Notes: generated from the sequence alone by a model not told the origin. Shown: positions 17,850 to 31,187, numbered from the stretch's first letter. The stretch is 64,000 nt of DNA from an uncultured Clostridium sp. (GCA_948469315.1 CAOKLQ010000008.1:27484-91483); one strand, 5' to 3'. Translations and numbers: made by a program.

Positions 17850-18854
17850 TTGTTAGATGATAGAAAAAAGACAATATTACAAGCAATAGTAGAAGAATAT
17901 ATAAATACAGCAGAGCCAGTAAGTTCAAGTATTTTGGTTAAAAACTATAATATAGAATATAGTAGTGCAACAATTAGAAATGAAATGGCAGAACTTGAAA
18001 AACAAGGATTTATAGAAAAGACACATACCTCATCTGGAAGAATACCATCAGAAAAAGGATATAGATACTATGTAGATGAACTCTTGCAAGATAACGAACT
18101 TTCTATTGAAGAAATAGAGTATATTCAAAAACAATTAGAAACAAAAGTAAATGAAATAGAAGACTTAACAAAAATTACAACAAACACGTTATCAGAAATA
18201 ACACATTACACGACAGTTGCAATAGGACCGACACCTACAACGCAATATATAGAAGGAATAAAATTTGTATCTTTAGGTTCAAAAATGTTAATGGCAATTA
18301 TAATGACAGATACAGGACTTGTGAAAGAAACAATAATAAAATTTGAAGAAGATATAACAGAAAAACAAATTGATACATTAAATATATTTTTCAATAACAA
18401 ATTAAAAGGTGAGCCATTAGAAACAATAGATAGACCATTAGAAGAATATATAATAACAGAAATGAAAGATAGTATAAATGTTATAAAACCAATAATAGAA
18501 CAACTAAAAAAAGTAATACATCAAGAAAAACAGCTATATTTAGAAGGAACAAACAAGTCATTTGATTTACCAGAATTTAAAAGTTTGCAAATAGCTAAAA
18601 ACTTTATAAATGTATTAGACACTAAAGAAGCAGTAACACAAATACTAAATACAGGTCTTGCAGAAGATATAAACGTATACATAGGAGATGAAAATGAACA
18701 ACAAGAACTAAAAGATTTTAGTGTAGTAACATTTAAACACAAAGTAGGAAACAAAGACCTAGGAACAATAGGAATAATAGGACCAAAAAGAATGGATTAT
18801 AGCAAAGTAATATCAGTAATGAAATATATTAGCAAAAAATTAAATGAAAAATAA
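17850..18854 (+). CDS. hrcA: Heat-inducible transcription repressor HrcA
   Basis: 334 residues. An N-terminal winged helix (residues 1-70; YSSATIRNEMAELEKQGFIEK is the recognition region) is followed by TSSGRIPSEKGYRYYVD and the long GAF-like regulatory domain. The start is TTG at 17850, placed by AGGAGG nine bases upstream and by homology to family N termini. HrcA represses chaperone genes by binding CIRCE and is itself kept active by GroEL; the CIRCE just upstream supports autoregulation. grpE, dnaK and dnaJ follow in canonical order, but with unusually large gaps filled by palindromic elements. Confidence 0.95.
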   Translation: MLDDRKKTILQAIVEEYINTAEPVSSSILVKNYNIEYSSATIRNEMAELEKQGFIEKTHTSSGRIPSEKGYRYYVDELLQDNELSIEEIEYIQKQLETKVNEIEDLTKITTNTLSEITHYTTVAIGPTPTTQYIEGIKFVSLGSKMLMAIIMTDTGLVKETIIKFEEDITEKQIDTLNIFFNNKLKGEPLETIDRPLEEYIITEMKDSINVIKPIIEQLKKVIHQEKQLYLEGTNKSFDLPEFKSLQIAKNFINVLDTKEAVTQILNTGLAEDINVYIGDENEQQELKDFSVVTFKHKVGNKDLGTIGIIGPKRMDYSKVISVMKYISKKLNEK

Positions 18855-18978
18855 AACAAACTAAAATCAGCAATTTATGAATTTTTATTTCATTAATAAA
18901 ACCTTGGACGTACCAATGTACGACTTCATCTTTATTAATTTATAAAAATCCATATGTTACTAATTTTATTATGTTTTA
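18852..18978 (+). repeat. Element B, copy 1 (begins at the hrcA stop)
   Basis: Palindrome starting at the hrcA TAA (TAAAACA..CTAAAATCAG) and ending CTAATTTTATTATGTTTTA, with inner arms GTAC-CAAT-GTAC. Copies at 19552 and 27470 also start on stop codons. Confidence 0.85.
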
Positions 18979-19034
18979 TAAATTCAGAAACATATAACAA
19001 ATAAGAAATTTTTTATAAAAAAAAGGAGGTAAAA

Positions 19035-19554
19035 ATGTCAGAAGAAAACAAAGAAAATTTAGAAAAGCAAGAAAATGTACATAATGAAACAAATGCACAA
19101 GAAGAAACACAAAATGAAGCTGTTGACAAAAACACACAAGAATTAGAAGAGTTAACAGACAGATACAAAAGAATATTAGCAGAATTTGAAAACTTCAAAA
19201 AAAGAAGTAGCAAGGAAAGAGAAAATTTATACAAATCTATATTATCAGACATAGTAGAAGCAATACTTCCAATAATGGATAATTTAGAAAATGCACTAAA
19301 GGTAGAAACTAAAGATGAAAGTTACAAACAAGGAGTAGAGCTAGTATACAAACAATTCCAAGATGTGCTCTCAAAATTCCAAGTAGAAGAAATAGAAACA
19401 ATTCGGCAAAACATTCGATCCAGAACTTCACGAAGCAGTAAGTAGCATACAAGATAATACAAAACAAGAGCAAGAAATAGTAGAGGAATATAGAAAAGGC
19501 TATAAAATAGGAAACAAAGTTATAAGACATTCAATGGTAGTTGTAGCAAACTAA
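19035..19554 (+). CDS. grpE: Nucleotide exchange factor GrpE, one CGG +1 recoding site
   Basis: 172 residues after joining at 19404. An acidic, Gln/Asn-rich N terminus (1-35) leads into a coiled coil (LTDRYKRILAEFENFKKR) and the C-terminal beta domain. The +1 shift restores I-G-K-T-F-D-P-E-L-H-E-A-V, the strongest GrpE signature (GxxFDPxxHEAV), then IGNKVIRHSMVVVAN. Without the shift the protein ends at 19445 and loses the whole DnaK-contacting domain. GrpE releases ADP from DnaK. AAAGGAGG precedes the ATG. Confidence 0.95.
19404..19407 (+). other. CGG +1 recoding site 5 (grpE, ATT C GGC)
   Basis: ACA ATT, in-frame CGG, then GGC AAA ACA TTC GAT. The zero frame ends at 19445. Confidence 0.92.
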
Positions 19555-19676
19555 ATCGATTAAAAGCAGCAATCTTTACATTTTTATTTCATTTAATTAA
19601 ACCTCGACGTACCAACGTACGTCTTCGTCTTAATTAATTCATAAAAATGCAAATCTCACTACTTTTAATCAATTTA
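19552..19676 (+). repeat. Element B, copy 2 (begins at the grpE stop)
   Basis: TAAATCGATTAAAAG..CTTTTAATCAATTTA arms with the inner palindrome CGTAC-CAAC-GTACG, in the same layout as the copies after hrcA and polC. Confidence 0.85.
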
Positions 19677-19764
19677 TGTATAAATATATTATTATATAAT
19701 TTAATTAAAAACTTTCGTTATTAATTTTAAAATAATATAAATAAAAAATTTAAGGAGGAATTAA

Positions 19765-21648
<1,884 letters not shown>

Positions 21649-21663
21649 AATACGTCAAACAAT

Positions 21664-21722
21664 GTAGGGGCTGGTCTTGACCAGCCCGATTTAAATAGGT
21701 CGGCCAAAACCGACCTGTACAT
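21664..21722 (+). repeat. REP-like hairpin pair between dnaK and dnaJ
   Basis: GTAGGGGCTGGTC..GACCAGCCC is followed by an inverted second hairpin AGGTCGG..CCGACCT ending TGTACA. Two hairpins in opposite orientation form a REPIN-like unit. Confidence 0.7.
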
Positions 21723-21754
21723 ATATTATAATAATATAATTTTGGAGGGCAAAA

Positions 21755-22915
21755 ATGGCAGGAAAGAAAGATTATTATGAAGTATTAGGTGTAAACAAAA
21801 ATGCTACAGACGAAGAACTAAAAAAAGCATTTAGAAGACAAGCAAAAAAATATCATCCTGATGCTAATCCAGATAATAAAAAAGAAGCAGAAGCCAAATT
21901 TAAAGAAGTAAATGAAGCATATGAAACATTATCAGATCCACAAAAAAGAAGAATGTATGATCAATTTGGGCCAGATGGACCACAAGGATTTGGAGGCTCT
22001 GGAGGTCCTTTTGGAGGAGGTACATATACTTATTCTACATCAGGATTTGATGGATTTAGTGACTTTGGAGATTTAGGAGATATATTTTCTTCATTTTTTG
22101 GTGGAGGATTTGGAGGAGGAAGAGCTTCAAGACAGAATAATGGACCGCAAAAAGGAGAAGATTTAAAACATGATATAGAAATAACATTTGAAGAATCTTT
22201 TCTAGGAGTAACAAAAGAGTTAAATATACATAGATACGAAGAATGTAATACATGCCATGGAAGTGGAGCAAAGCCAGGAACAAATCCAGTAACATGTACA
22301 AGTTGCGGTGGAATAGGTCAAATAAAACAAGTACAAAATACAATATTAGGACAAATGCAAACAACAAGAACATGTCCAGAATGTCATGGAACAGGAAAAG
22401 TAATACAAGAGCCATGTATAGAATGTAGAGGAAAAGGTAAAGTAAGAAAGCAAGCAAAAATTTCTATAAAAATACCATCAGGAATAAATGATAGTCAAAC
22501 AGTAGTATTAAGAGGAGAAGGAGGACCAGGGCAAAAAGGAGGTCCAAAAGGAGATGTATATGTAACAGTACATATAAAAAGACATAGTATATATACAAGA
22601 AAAGGAGATAATGTATACTGTGAAATACCAATAACAGTAACTCAAGCAACATTAGGGGCAGAAATAGAAGTACCAATGGTAGATGGTAGCAAAGAAAAAG
22701 TAAAAATACCAGAAGGAACACAAACAGGAAGTAAATTTACAATAAGAAATAAAGGCTTTAAAGCTATACATGGAAACTATCAAGGAGACTTCATATTCAA
22801 TGTGACTGTACAAACACCAAAAAGATTAAGCAAAGAGCAAAGAGAATTATTTATAGAGCTTGCAAAAACAATGAATGAACAACCACCAGTAAAAAAACGT
22901 GGACTATTTGGATAA
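21755..22915 (+). CDS. dnaJ: Chaperone DnaJ (Hsp40)
   Basis: 386 residues. J-domain with the HPD motif in KYHPDANPD (residue 33 region), a Gly/Phe-rich linker (about 70-125), four zinc-binding CxxCxGxG repeats ([32 protein letters not shown], about 165-225), and C-terminal substrate-binding beta domains. It stimulates DnaK ATPase. It contains an out-of-phase CGG (TGC GGT), which causes no frame change. Confidence 0.97.
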   Translation: MAGKKDYYEVLGVNKNATDEELKKAFRRQAKKYHPDANPDNKKEAEAKFKEVNEAYETLSDPQKRRMYDQFGPDGPQGFGGSGGPFGGGTYTYSTSGFDGFSDFGDLGDIFSSFFGGGFGGGRASRQNNGPQKGEDLKHDIEITFEESFLGVTKELNIHRYEECNTCHGSGAKPGTNPVTCTSCGGIGQIKQVQNTILGQMQTTRTCPECHGTGKVIQEPCIECRGKGKVRKQAKISIKIPSGINDSQTVVLRGEGGPGQKGGPKGDVYVTVHIKRHSIYTRKGDNVYCEIPITVTQATLGAEIEVPMVDGSKEKVKIPEGTQTGSKFTIRNKGFKAIHGNYQGDFIFNVTVQTPKRLSKEQRELFIELAKTMNEQPPVKKRGLFG

Positions 22916-23035
22916 AACAGAGACAATAGGTAAAAAATAAAAATAATTATTTTAATATATTAATAAAATAAAAAATTATCTATTATTTTTCGCCAGTTTA
23001 TGATAAAATAATACATAAATTTAGGAGGAATATAT

Positions 23036-26000
23036 ATGGATGCAAACAAAGTAATGAAAGACACTTTTAAAGATTTTAAATTTGAAGATAATTTGCGGTG
23101 AGGCTATTATTATAAACATGCAATTATATAAAAAGACAAACACGCTTGTAATAGATTTAGAATCAGAAGATTTTATGCCATTAAAAAATATTGCAAAATT
23201 TGAAGCCTTTATAAGTGAAAGATTTAAAATGGAACATGTTTGGATAGATATGACATATGGGGAAGATGCTAAAATTCCAACAATTGAAGAAGATTGGAAA
23301 AATATAATGGCATTAATTGCTAGAAAATATCCAATAGCAAGACAATTAGTTTCAAATGCAACATTAGAAATAGAAAATACTAATTTAAATATATATATTC
23401 CTATGAAAGGTGCAAACTTTTTAAAAGCAAGAAGCTTAGATAAAATTTTAGAAAAACTAATAGAGAGTTTATATAAACAAAGCTATAAAGTAAATTACAT
23501 AGAAAAAATATCAGAAGAAAATGCAAAAATAATAAAACAAAGAAAACAACAATTAGAAAAAATGGCAATAGAAAATATTGCATCTCAAATAGATTTTGAA
23601 AATATTAATAAAAAACCTGAATCAAATAATGTAGGGGGGGTATCCTTAGATAACCCAAAAAAAACCAAACAAAAACCAAAACAAGAAACATCAGTTGCAC
23701 CATTACCATCACCTCAACCAGATGTAGGGTCAGATTACATCCGAGCGCAACCACAAGAAGACACTCCACTAATAATAGGCAGAAACATGAACATAAAAGC
23801 ACCACTTACAAAAGTTGAAGACATAGGAGTAGATTCTGGAATAATATCTTTAGAAGGAGAAGTAATAAATACAGATTCAAGAGAACTAAAAAGTGGAAAA
23901 CTACTAATCATGTTTGATGTATATGATGGAACAAGCACAATAACTTGTAAAGCATTTGCGCCAGGAGATAAAGGAAAAGAAATATTAAGCAAAATCGAAA
24001 AATCCAAAGGAATAAAACTAGAAGGAACAGCACAATTTGACCCATTTGCAAAAGAATTAGGAGTAATAGCAAATATAGTAATCCAAACACCAGGAAGAAA
24101 AAGGATTGACAGAATGGATTTATCAGAAGAAAAAAGAGTAGAACTACATATGCACACTCAAATGAGCCAAATGGATGCAATGACATCATGTTCTGATCTA
24201 ATAAAAAGAGCCATGAAATGGGGAATGAAATCAATTGCAATTACAGACCATGGAGTTGTACAAGCATTTCCAGATGCACATAAATTACTTGGAAGAGATA
24301 ATCCAGATATGAAAGTAATTTATGGAGTAGAAGCATATTTAGTACCTAATAGAGTTCCAACAGTATCATTTTCAAAAGGACAAGATATAGATACAACATA
24401 TTGTGTATTTGATTTAGAAACAACTGGTCTTTCATATAGAACAGAAAAAATAACAGAAATAGGAGTTATGAAAATAAAAAATGGAGAAGTAATAGATACT
24501 TTTTCATGTTTTGTAAATCCCGAAAAACATATACCTGAAAAAGTAACTGAGGTTACAAACATTACAGATGATATGGTAAAAACGGCTGAAACAATAGACA
24601 TCGTACTTCCAAAATTACTAGAATTTTTTGGAGACAGTGTACTTGTTGCACATAATGCAGATTTTGATATAGGATTTTTAAAACACAATGCAAAGGTTTT
24701 AGGCTATGAACTTAATAATACATATTTAGATACACTAAAACTTGCAAAAATGTTATTTCCAAACTACAAAAAATACAAATTAGGAATTATCGCAGAAAAT
24801 TTAGGAATAAAAGTAGAGGTTGCCCATCGTGCATTAGATGATGTTGATACAACAGTTAAAGTATTTAATATAATGATAGATATGCTAAAAGAAAAAGGAG
24901 CAAAAACAATTGATGATATAGATGTAGTTGGTCCAGATAAAGAAGCAGAAAAAAATGCATATAAGAAACTTCCATCATATCATGCAATAATACTTGCTAA
25001 AAACTATGTAGGACTTAAAAATTTATATAAATTAGTATCACTTTCACACTTACATTATTTTTATAAAAAGCCAAGAATATTAAAAAGTTTATATAAAAAA
25101 TACTCAGAAGGACTAATACTAGGAAGTGCATGTGAAGCAGGTGAATTATATCAAGCAATAGAAAAAGGAAAAACAGATGAAGAAATAGAGCAAATTGCAA
25201 GAGACTATGACTATTTAGAAATACAGCCAATAGGAAATAATCAATTTTTAGTAAGAAATGGGATAGTAGCAGATGAAGAAGCCTTAAAAGATATAAATAG
25301 AAAAATAGTAAGCTTAGGAGAAAAATTAGGAAAACTAGTAGTTGCAACATGTGATGTACACTTTATGGATCCACAAGATGAAGTATATAGACGTATATTA
25401 GAAGCAGGGCAAGGATATGCCGATGCAGATATGCAAGCACCCTTATATTTAAGAACAACAAATGAAATGCTAGAAGAGTTCCAATATTTAGGACCAGAAA
25501 AAGCATATGAAGTAGTTGTAAAAAATACAAATAAAGTAGCTGATATGTGTGAGAGGATAAGTCCAATATCACCAGAAAAATGCCCACCACATATACCAGG
25601 ATGTGAAGAAGAAATAAAAAACATTGCATATGATAAAGCACATGAATTATATGGGCAAAACCTACCACAAATAGTTCAGGAAAGACTAGATAAAGAACTA
25701 AATTCCATTATAAAAAATGGATTTTCCGTTATGTATATAATTGCACAAAAACTAGTATGGAAATCTAATGAAGATGGCTATATAGTAGGATCCAGGGGGT
25801 CTGTTGGTTCATCATTTGTAGCAAATATGACAGGAATTACAGAAGTAAACTCACTTCCTGCACATTACAGATGTCCAAACTGTAAATACTCAGATTTTAC
25901 AGATTATGGAGTAAAAAATGGATTTGACCTTCCTGATAAAGAATGTCCAAAATGTGGTCATAAACTAGATAAAGATGGAATGGATATACCATTTGAAACA

Positions 26001-27472
26001 TTTTTAGGATTTAACGGAGATAAAGAACCAGATATAGACTTAAACTTCTCAGGAGAATATCAAGCAAAAGCACATAAATATACAGAGGTAATATTTGGAA
26101 AAGGAACAACCTTTAAAGCAGGAACAGTTGGTACAGTAGCAGATAAAACAGCATATGGATATGTAAAAAAATATTATGAAGAAAGACAAATTCCAGTAAA
26201 TAGTGCAGAAGTAAATAGAATATCTAAAGGCTGTACAGGAATAAAAAGAACAACAGGTCAGCACCCAGGAGGAATTATAGTAGTACCAAAGGGAAGAGAA
26301 ATATATGAATTTACACCAGTACAACATCCAGCAGATGATCCGAATTCTGATATAGTAACAACACACTTTGACTATCACTCAATAGATGAAAACTTACTAA
26401 AACTAGATATACTAGGGCACGACGATCCTACAATGATAAGAATGTTATTTGATATAACAGGGATAGACCCAACTAAAGTTCCTTTAGATGATGAAAAGAC
26501 GATGTCAATATTTAGGTCAACAAAAGCACTTCGGCGTTACACCAGAACAAATACATTCAGAAGTTGGGAGTTTTGGGATTCCAGAATTTGGAACTAAATT
26601 TGTAAGGCGGAATGTTAGTAGATACAAAGCCAAAAACATTTGATGAATTAATACGTATATCAGGTCTGTCACATGGAACCGATGTGTGGCTTAACAATGC
26701 ACAAAGCCTAATAGAAGCAGGAACAATAACACTAGACCAAGCAATATGTTGTAGAGATGATATAATGATATATCTAATGAAACAAGGCTTAGATCCACAG
26801 CCATCATTTAAAATAATGGAAGCTGTACGTAAAGGAAAAGTAGCAAAAGGGAAAGAGGCAAAATGGCCAGAATATGAAGAAATGATGAAACAAAACAATG
26901 TACCTGATTGGTATATAGACTCATGTAAAAAAATAAAATACATGTTCCCAAAGGCTCATGCAGCAGCATATGTAACAAATGCCTTTAGAATAGCTTGGTT
27001 TAAAGTACATAAACCAGAAGCATATTACACAGCATATTTTACAATAAGAGCAGATGAATTTGATAGTGAAATAATGTGCAATGGAAAAGAAAAAGTAAAA
27101 AACAAAATGAAAGAGATAGATTTGCTAGGAAATAGTGCAACAACAAAAGAAAAAAACATGTATGCAATCTTAGAGCTTGTTTTAGAGATGTATGAAAGAG
27201 GAATAAACTTTTTGCCAATTGATTTATACAAATCACATTCAACGAAATTTATAATGGAGCAAGAAGGAATACGTCCACCGCTAAACAGCATACCAGGACT
27301 TGGAACAGTAGCAGCACAAGGGATAGAAACTGCCAAGAAAGATGGAAAATTTATGTGTATAGATGATCTTCAACAACGTTCAAAAGTAGGAAAGTCTGTA
27401 ATAGAAATGTTAAAAGCAGCAGGTTGTCTAAAAGGTATGACTCAGAGTAATCAAATGAGCCTATTTGTGTAA
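23036..27472 (+). CDS. polC: DNA polymerase III alpha subunit, PolC type, three CGG +1 recoding sites
   Basis: About 1,477 residues when joined at 23096, 26532 and 26608. Order: N-terminal domain; Pro/Gln-rich linker (about 185-245) containing GTAG-type repeat DNA; OB domain; PHP part 1 ([13 protein letters not shown], near 370); DEDD exonuclease ([10 protein letters not shown] near 457 to about 620); PHP part 2; zinc-finger Cys cluster ([11 protein letters not shown] and CPKCGHK); and the catalytic [10 protein letters not shown] near 997. The first site joins the 20-residue start [12 protein letters not shown] to the rest. The others restore A-L-G-V-T-P-E-Q and T-K-F-V-R-G-M-L, PolC hallmarks. 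TTAGGAGG fixes ATG 23036. This is the replicative polymerase of low-GC Gram-positives and should be essential, so the breaks cannot be ordinary inactivation. Confidence 0.95.
23096..23099 (+). other. CGG +1 recoding site 6 (polC start, TTG C GGT)
   Basis: AAT TTG, in-frame CGG immediately followed by zero-frame TGA. The +1 frame reads GGT GAG GCT. It lies 20 codons after the ATG. Confidence 0.85.
23631..23658 (+). repeat. REP-like GTAG hairpin inside polC
   Basis: GTAGGGGGGGTAT..ATAACCC sits in frame in the linker before the OB domain. A second GTAGGGTC motif lies at 23724. Both encode residues absent from typical PolC linkers. Confidence 0.5.
26532..26535 (+). other. CGG +1 recoding site 7 (polC, CTT C GGC)
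   Basis: GCA CTT, in-frame CGG, then GGC GTT ACA CCA. The zero frame ends at 26597. Confidence 0.92.
26608..26611 (+). other. CGG +1 recoding site 8 (polC, AGG C GGA)
   Basis: GTA AGG, in-frame CGG, then GGA ATG TTA GTA. The zero frame stops at 26641-26643. It lies only 76 bases after site 7. Confidence 0.92.
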
Positions 27473-27600
27473 AACACATTAAAATCATCAATCTGAACAT
27501 TTTTTACTTCATTCAATAAAACTTCGATGTACCAAAGTACACCTTCGTCTTTATTGATTTGCAAAAATGCACATCTTAACGATTTTAATGCGTTTTACAG
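27470..27600 (+). repeat. Element B, copy 3 (begins at the polC stop)
   Basis: TAAAACACATTAAAATC..GATTTTAATGCGTTTTA arms with inner GTAC-CAAA-GTAC. It starts on the polC TAA. Confidence 0.85.
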
Positions 27601-27638
27601 ACTAAATAAAAAATATTTATTTTAATTAGGAGAGATTT

Positions 27639-27923
27639 ATGGAAGAACTATTAACAATTAAAAATATAATTATATATATATTATTAATAAATATAATTGC
27701 ATTTTTAGCAATGTGGATTGATAAGAAAAGAGCAGAAAATGGAGAATGGAGAATAAGTGAAAATGGCTTATTTACACTTGTATTATTAGGTGGAGGGATA
27801 GGTGGAATAGCAGGAATGTATGTATTTCGCCACAAAACAAAAAAATTAAAGTTTACCATAGGTTTTCCAACAATATTAATTTTAGAAATTGTTCTAATAA
27901 TTTATTATTTTATAAAATGGTAA
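27639..27923 (+). CDS. DUF1294-family small membrane protein
   Basis: 94 residues with three membrane segments. The conserved DUF1294 features are the N-terminal helix followed by MWIDKKRAENGEWRISE, the Gly-rich LLGGGIGGIAGMYVFRHKTKK, and a final helix. The function of the family is unknown. AGGAGAG precedes the ATG. It follows polC across an element B copy. Confidence 0.85.
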   Translation: MEELLTIKNIIIYILLINIIAFLAMWIDKKRAENGEWRISENGLFTLVLLGGGIGGIAGMYVFRHKTKKLKFTIGFPTILILEIVLIIYYFIKW

Positions 27924-28416
27924 ATAAGTAATATTATAAATATATATTAAAAGTGGGACATTGTGTATTATGTTCTAATTTTTGTATTATATAAAAATAT
28001 AATTTACAATAAAGAAATTACATAATATACTGTAAATAATTGGAAAAAAAAATACATAAAAAATTACATTTACAAAATAGTGAACAAATGGAATAAAACA
28101 ATCCACTATTTTTAATTATTCACAGAGTTTTCCACATTATCCACAAAAAGTGCATAAACTTTCAGGTAAGCTATCAAAAGTAACATAAAACAAAAAAGAA
28201 GTAACATAATTGTAATATTGCTGTAATAATAAAAAATAAAATACTTAGAAAAGGCTCTAAAATCAGTAAATGCAAAAATCGACAAAAAGATACTTTTGTA
28301 AAAGTAATGTAATAAAGTAGAAACAAAAAGTAAAAAATCTATAATAAAAATGGTTGCTACAAATAAAATATTATGATAAAATGCAAAAAACATATAGAGA
28401 AAGAAGGAATAAAAAA
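27924..28416. other. Gene-poor AT-rich region with three DnaA-box-like sites
   Basis: About 490 bp between the DUF1294 gene and glyQS with no convincing ORF. TTATTCACA (28116), TTTTCCACA (28128) and TTATCCACA (28137) lie within 30 bp in one orientation; the first and third match the DnaA box consensus TTATNCACA exactly. The remainder is A/T-rich, with ATGTAA/TTACAT repeats. It may also hold the glyQS leader; I see no T-box core motif. Confidence 0.55.
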
Positions 28417-29802
28417 ATGTCAGAGATTACTATGGAAAAAATAGTTGCACTTTGCAAAAATAGAGGATATGTATATCCAGGTTCTGATATATATGGAGGA
28501 TTAGCAAATACTTGGGATTATGGCCCATTAGGTGTAGAACTTAAAAATAATGTAAAAAAAGCCTGGCAAAAAAAGTTTGTACAAGAAAGTAAATATAATG
28601 TTGGATTAGACTCAGCAATACTTATGAATCCACAAGCCTGGGTAGCATCAGGTCATGTTGGAGGTTTTTCAGATCCATTAATAGATTGCAGGGAATGTAA
28701 AACAAGACATAGAGCAGATAAATTAATAGAAGAATGGATGCATGAAAATAATTGTGAAGAAGTAGTTGATGGATGGTCAGATGAGAAAATGATTAAATAT
28801 ATGGATGATAATAATATATGTTGTCCAAATTGTGGAAAACACAATTTTACATCAATAAGAAAATTTAATCTAATGTTTAAAACATTTCAAGGAGTTACAG
28901 AAGATGCAAAATCAGAAATATATTTAAGACCAGAAACAGCACAAGGAATATTTGTAAATTTTAAAAATGTACAAAGAACAACAAGAAGAAAGCTTCCAAT
29001 GGGAATTGCACAAATAGGAAAATCATTTAGAAATGAAATAACACCAGGAAACTTTACATTCAGAACAAGAGAATTTGAACAAATGGAACTAGAGTTTTTC
29101 TGCAAGCCAGGTACAGAACTTAAATGGCATGAATATTGGAAGGAATCTTGTAAAAATTGGCTTTTAAGTTTAGGAATAAAACAAGAAAATATTAGACTAA
29201 GGGACCATAGTAAAGAAGAACTTTCACATTACAGTAATGCAACAACAGACATAGAATTCACATTCCCATTTGGATGGGGAGAATTATGGGGAATTGCATC
29301 AAGGACAGACTTTGATTTAAGTAAACATATTGAATATTCTAAACAAGATTTATCTTATCAAGATCCAGAAACAAACGAAAAATATGTGCCATATGTTATA
29401 GAACCATCACTTGGATGTGACAGAGTAACACTTGCATTTTTATGCAATGCTTATGAAGAAGAAAAGATTTCCGAAGATGATACAAGAATAGTATTGCATT
29501 TGCATCCAACACTTGCACCATATAAAGTGGCAATCTTACCACTTTCTAAAAAATTAAGTGAAAAAGCTAATGAAGTATATAAAAAATTATCAAAGAAATT
29601 TATGTGTGATTATGATGAAGCAGGCTCAATAGGAAAACGTTATAGAAGAGAAGACGAAATAGGGACGCCTTACTGTATAACAATAGATTTTGATACATTA
29701 GAAGATGATACAGTAACAATTAGAGATAGAGACACTATGAAGCAAATAAGATTAAATATAGATGAAGTTGAAAATTGGATTGAAGAAAAAGTTGAATTTT
29801 AG
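28417..29802 (+). CDS. glyQS: Glycyl-tRNA synthetase, single-chain class II type
   Basis: 461 residues. [22 protein letters not shown] (motif 1 region), [25 protein letters not shown] (motif 2) and [12 protein letters not shown] (motif 3) are visible, with CPNCG near residue 130 and the C-terminal anticodon-binding domain ([11 protein letters not shown]). ATG 28417 follows AGAAGGA. It charges tRNA-Gly, which is notable here because every CGG recoding event inserts Gly. It is followed by mtaB after eight bases, probably in one transcript. Confidence 0.97.
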   Translation: MSEITMEKIVALCKNRGYVYPGSDIYGGLANTWDYGPLGVELKNNVKKAWQKKFVQESKYNVGLDSAILMNPQAWVASGHVGGFSDPLIDCRECKTRHRADKLIEEWMHENNCEEVVDGWSDEKMIKYMDDNNICCPNCGKHNFTSIRKFNLMFKTFQGVTEDAKSEIYLRPETAQGIFVNFKNVQRTTRRKLPMGIAQIGKSFRNEITPGNFTFRTREFEQMELEFFCKPGTELKWHEYWKESCKNWLLSLGIKQENIRLRDHSKEELSHYSNATTDIEFTFPFGWGELWGIASRTDFDLSKHIEYSKQDLSYQDPETNEKYVPYVIEPSLGCDRVTLAFLCNAYEEEKISEDDTRIVLHLHPTLAPYKVAILPLSKKLSEKANEVYKKLSKKFMCDYDEAGSIGKRYRREDEIGTPYCITIDFDTLEDDTVTIRDRDTMKQIRLNIDEVENWIEEKVEF

Positions 29803-29810
29803 GAGAAATA

Positions 29811-31109
29811 ATGAAAGTAGCATTTTATACACTTGGTTGTAAAGTAAATCAATATGAAACAAATGGAATGATACAAGAATTTAAAGCAAAAGGTTATGAA
29901 ATAGTAGAGTTTAACCAAAAGGCAGATATATATGTAGTAAATACATGTACAGTAACAAATATGTCTGATAGAAAATCTAGGCAAATATTAAGGCGTACTA
30001 AAGAGCTAAATTCAGATGCAGTAGTAGTAGCAGTAGGTTGCTATGCACAAGTAGGAAAAGAAAATTTAGAGCAAATACAGCAAATAGATTTAATACTTGG
30101 AACAAATCAAAAAAGTAAAATAATAGAATATATAGAAGATTTTTTAGAAGATAAAAAACGAAATGAAATAATTTCAGATGTAATGCAAGATAAAATATTT
30201 GATGAATTCGGGCAAGTTACATATACTGATAAAACAAGAGCAGTAATAAAAGTGCAAGATGGATGTGATAGATTCTGTTCATATTGTATAATCCCATATG
30301 CAAGAGGAAGAGTAAGAAGTAGAAAACCGAAAAGTATTATAGAAGAAATAACAAAGATTGCTAAAAATGGTATAAAAGAAGTTGTTATAACTGGAATACA
30401 TATAGCTTCATATGGAAAAGATTTTAAAGAAGATTTTAAATTAATAAATTTATTAGAACAAATAAATAAAATAGAAGCAATAAAAAGAATAAGATTAGGT
30501 TCGATAGAACCAACACTTATAACAAAAGAATTTATAGACAGATTAAAAAAACTAGAAAAAATATGTCATCATTTCCATTTATCACTTCAAAGTGGATGTA
30601 ATGAGACTCTAAAAAGAATGAACAGAAAGTATACTATAGAAGAATTTAAGCAAAGTGTAGATTTACTAAGAAAAACATATTCAGATGTAATGTTAACAAC
30701 AGACATTATAGTTGGATTCCCAGATGAAACGAAAGAAGAATTTAATACAACATATAAATTTTTAGAACAAATAGATTTTTATAAAATGCATATATTTAAA
30801 TATTCGCCAAGAAAAGGAACTAAAGCAGAGATAATGAAAAATCAAATACCATCACAAATAAAAGAACAAAGAAGCAAAAAGCTAATAAAGCTCTCAGAAA
30901 GAAATGAGTTAGAGCAAAATAAAGAATATGTAGGAAAACAAGTTAAAGTATTATTTGAAGAATTTAAAGGAGAATATATAAAAGGTCATACAAGCAATTA
31001 TATAATGGTAAAAGCAAAAGGAACATCAAAAGACATAAATAAAATTTTAAATGTGAAAATAGAAAATTTTGATGAAAATGGATTAATAGGAAAAATTATA
31101 AATTTTTAA
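29811..31109 (+). CDS. mtaB: tRNA t6A37 methylthiotransferase MtaB (radical SAM)
   Basis: 432 residues. UPF0004 N-terminal domain (FYTLGCKVNQYET, Cys residues binding the auxiliary cluster), radical-SAM motif CDRFCSYC near residue 145 (CxxxCxxC), SGCNETLKRMNRKY, and a C-terminal TRAM domain (VGKQVKVLFEE). It converts t6A37 to ms2t6A37 in ANN-decoding tRNAs, a modification that supports reading-frame maintenance. It is probably co-transcribed with glyQS. Confidence 0.95.
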   Translation: MKVAFYTLGCKVNQYETNGMIQEFKAKGYEIVEFNQKADIYVVNTCTVTNMSDRKSRQILRRTKELNSDAVVVAVGCYAQVGKENLEQIQQIDLILGTNQKSKIIEYIEDFLEDKKRNEIISDVMQDKIFDEFGQVTYTDKTRAVIKVQDGCDRFCSYCIIPYARGRVRSRKPKSIIEEITKIAKNGIKEVVITGIHIASYGKDFKEDFKLINLLEQINKIEAIKRIRLGSIEPTLITKEFIDRLKKLEKICHHFHLSLQSGCNETLKRMNRKYTIEEFKQSVDLLRKTYSDVMLTTDIIVGFPDETKEEFNTTYKFLEQIDFYKMHIFKYSPRKGTKAEIMKNQIPSQIKEQRSKKLIKLSERNELEQNKEYVGKQVKVLFEEFKGEYIKGHTSNYIMVKAKGTSKDINKILNVKIENFDENGLIGKIINF

Positions 31110-31187
31110 CTTCTATGTAACACAAATGTAATATGAAAATAATATTACATCTATTGAAAAAACAAAAGAGTTGTAGTATAAATATAA

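Noticed and set aside
28116..28145. Chromosomal replication origin
   Set aside because: Only three boxes and no dnaA, dnaN or other origin-linked genes nearby.
28112..28393. Possible 93-aa minus-strand membrane protein
   Set aside because: No purine-rich ribosome site before the start, Phe/Leu-rich by base composition, and overlaps the DnaA-box-like sites.
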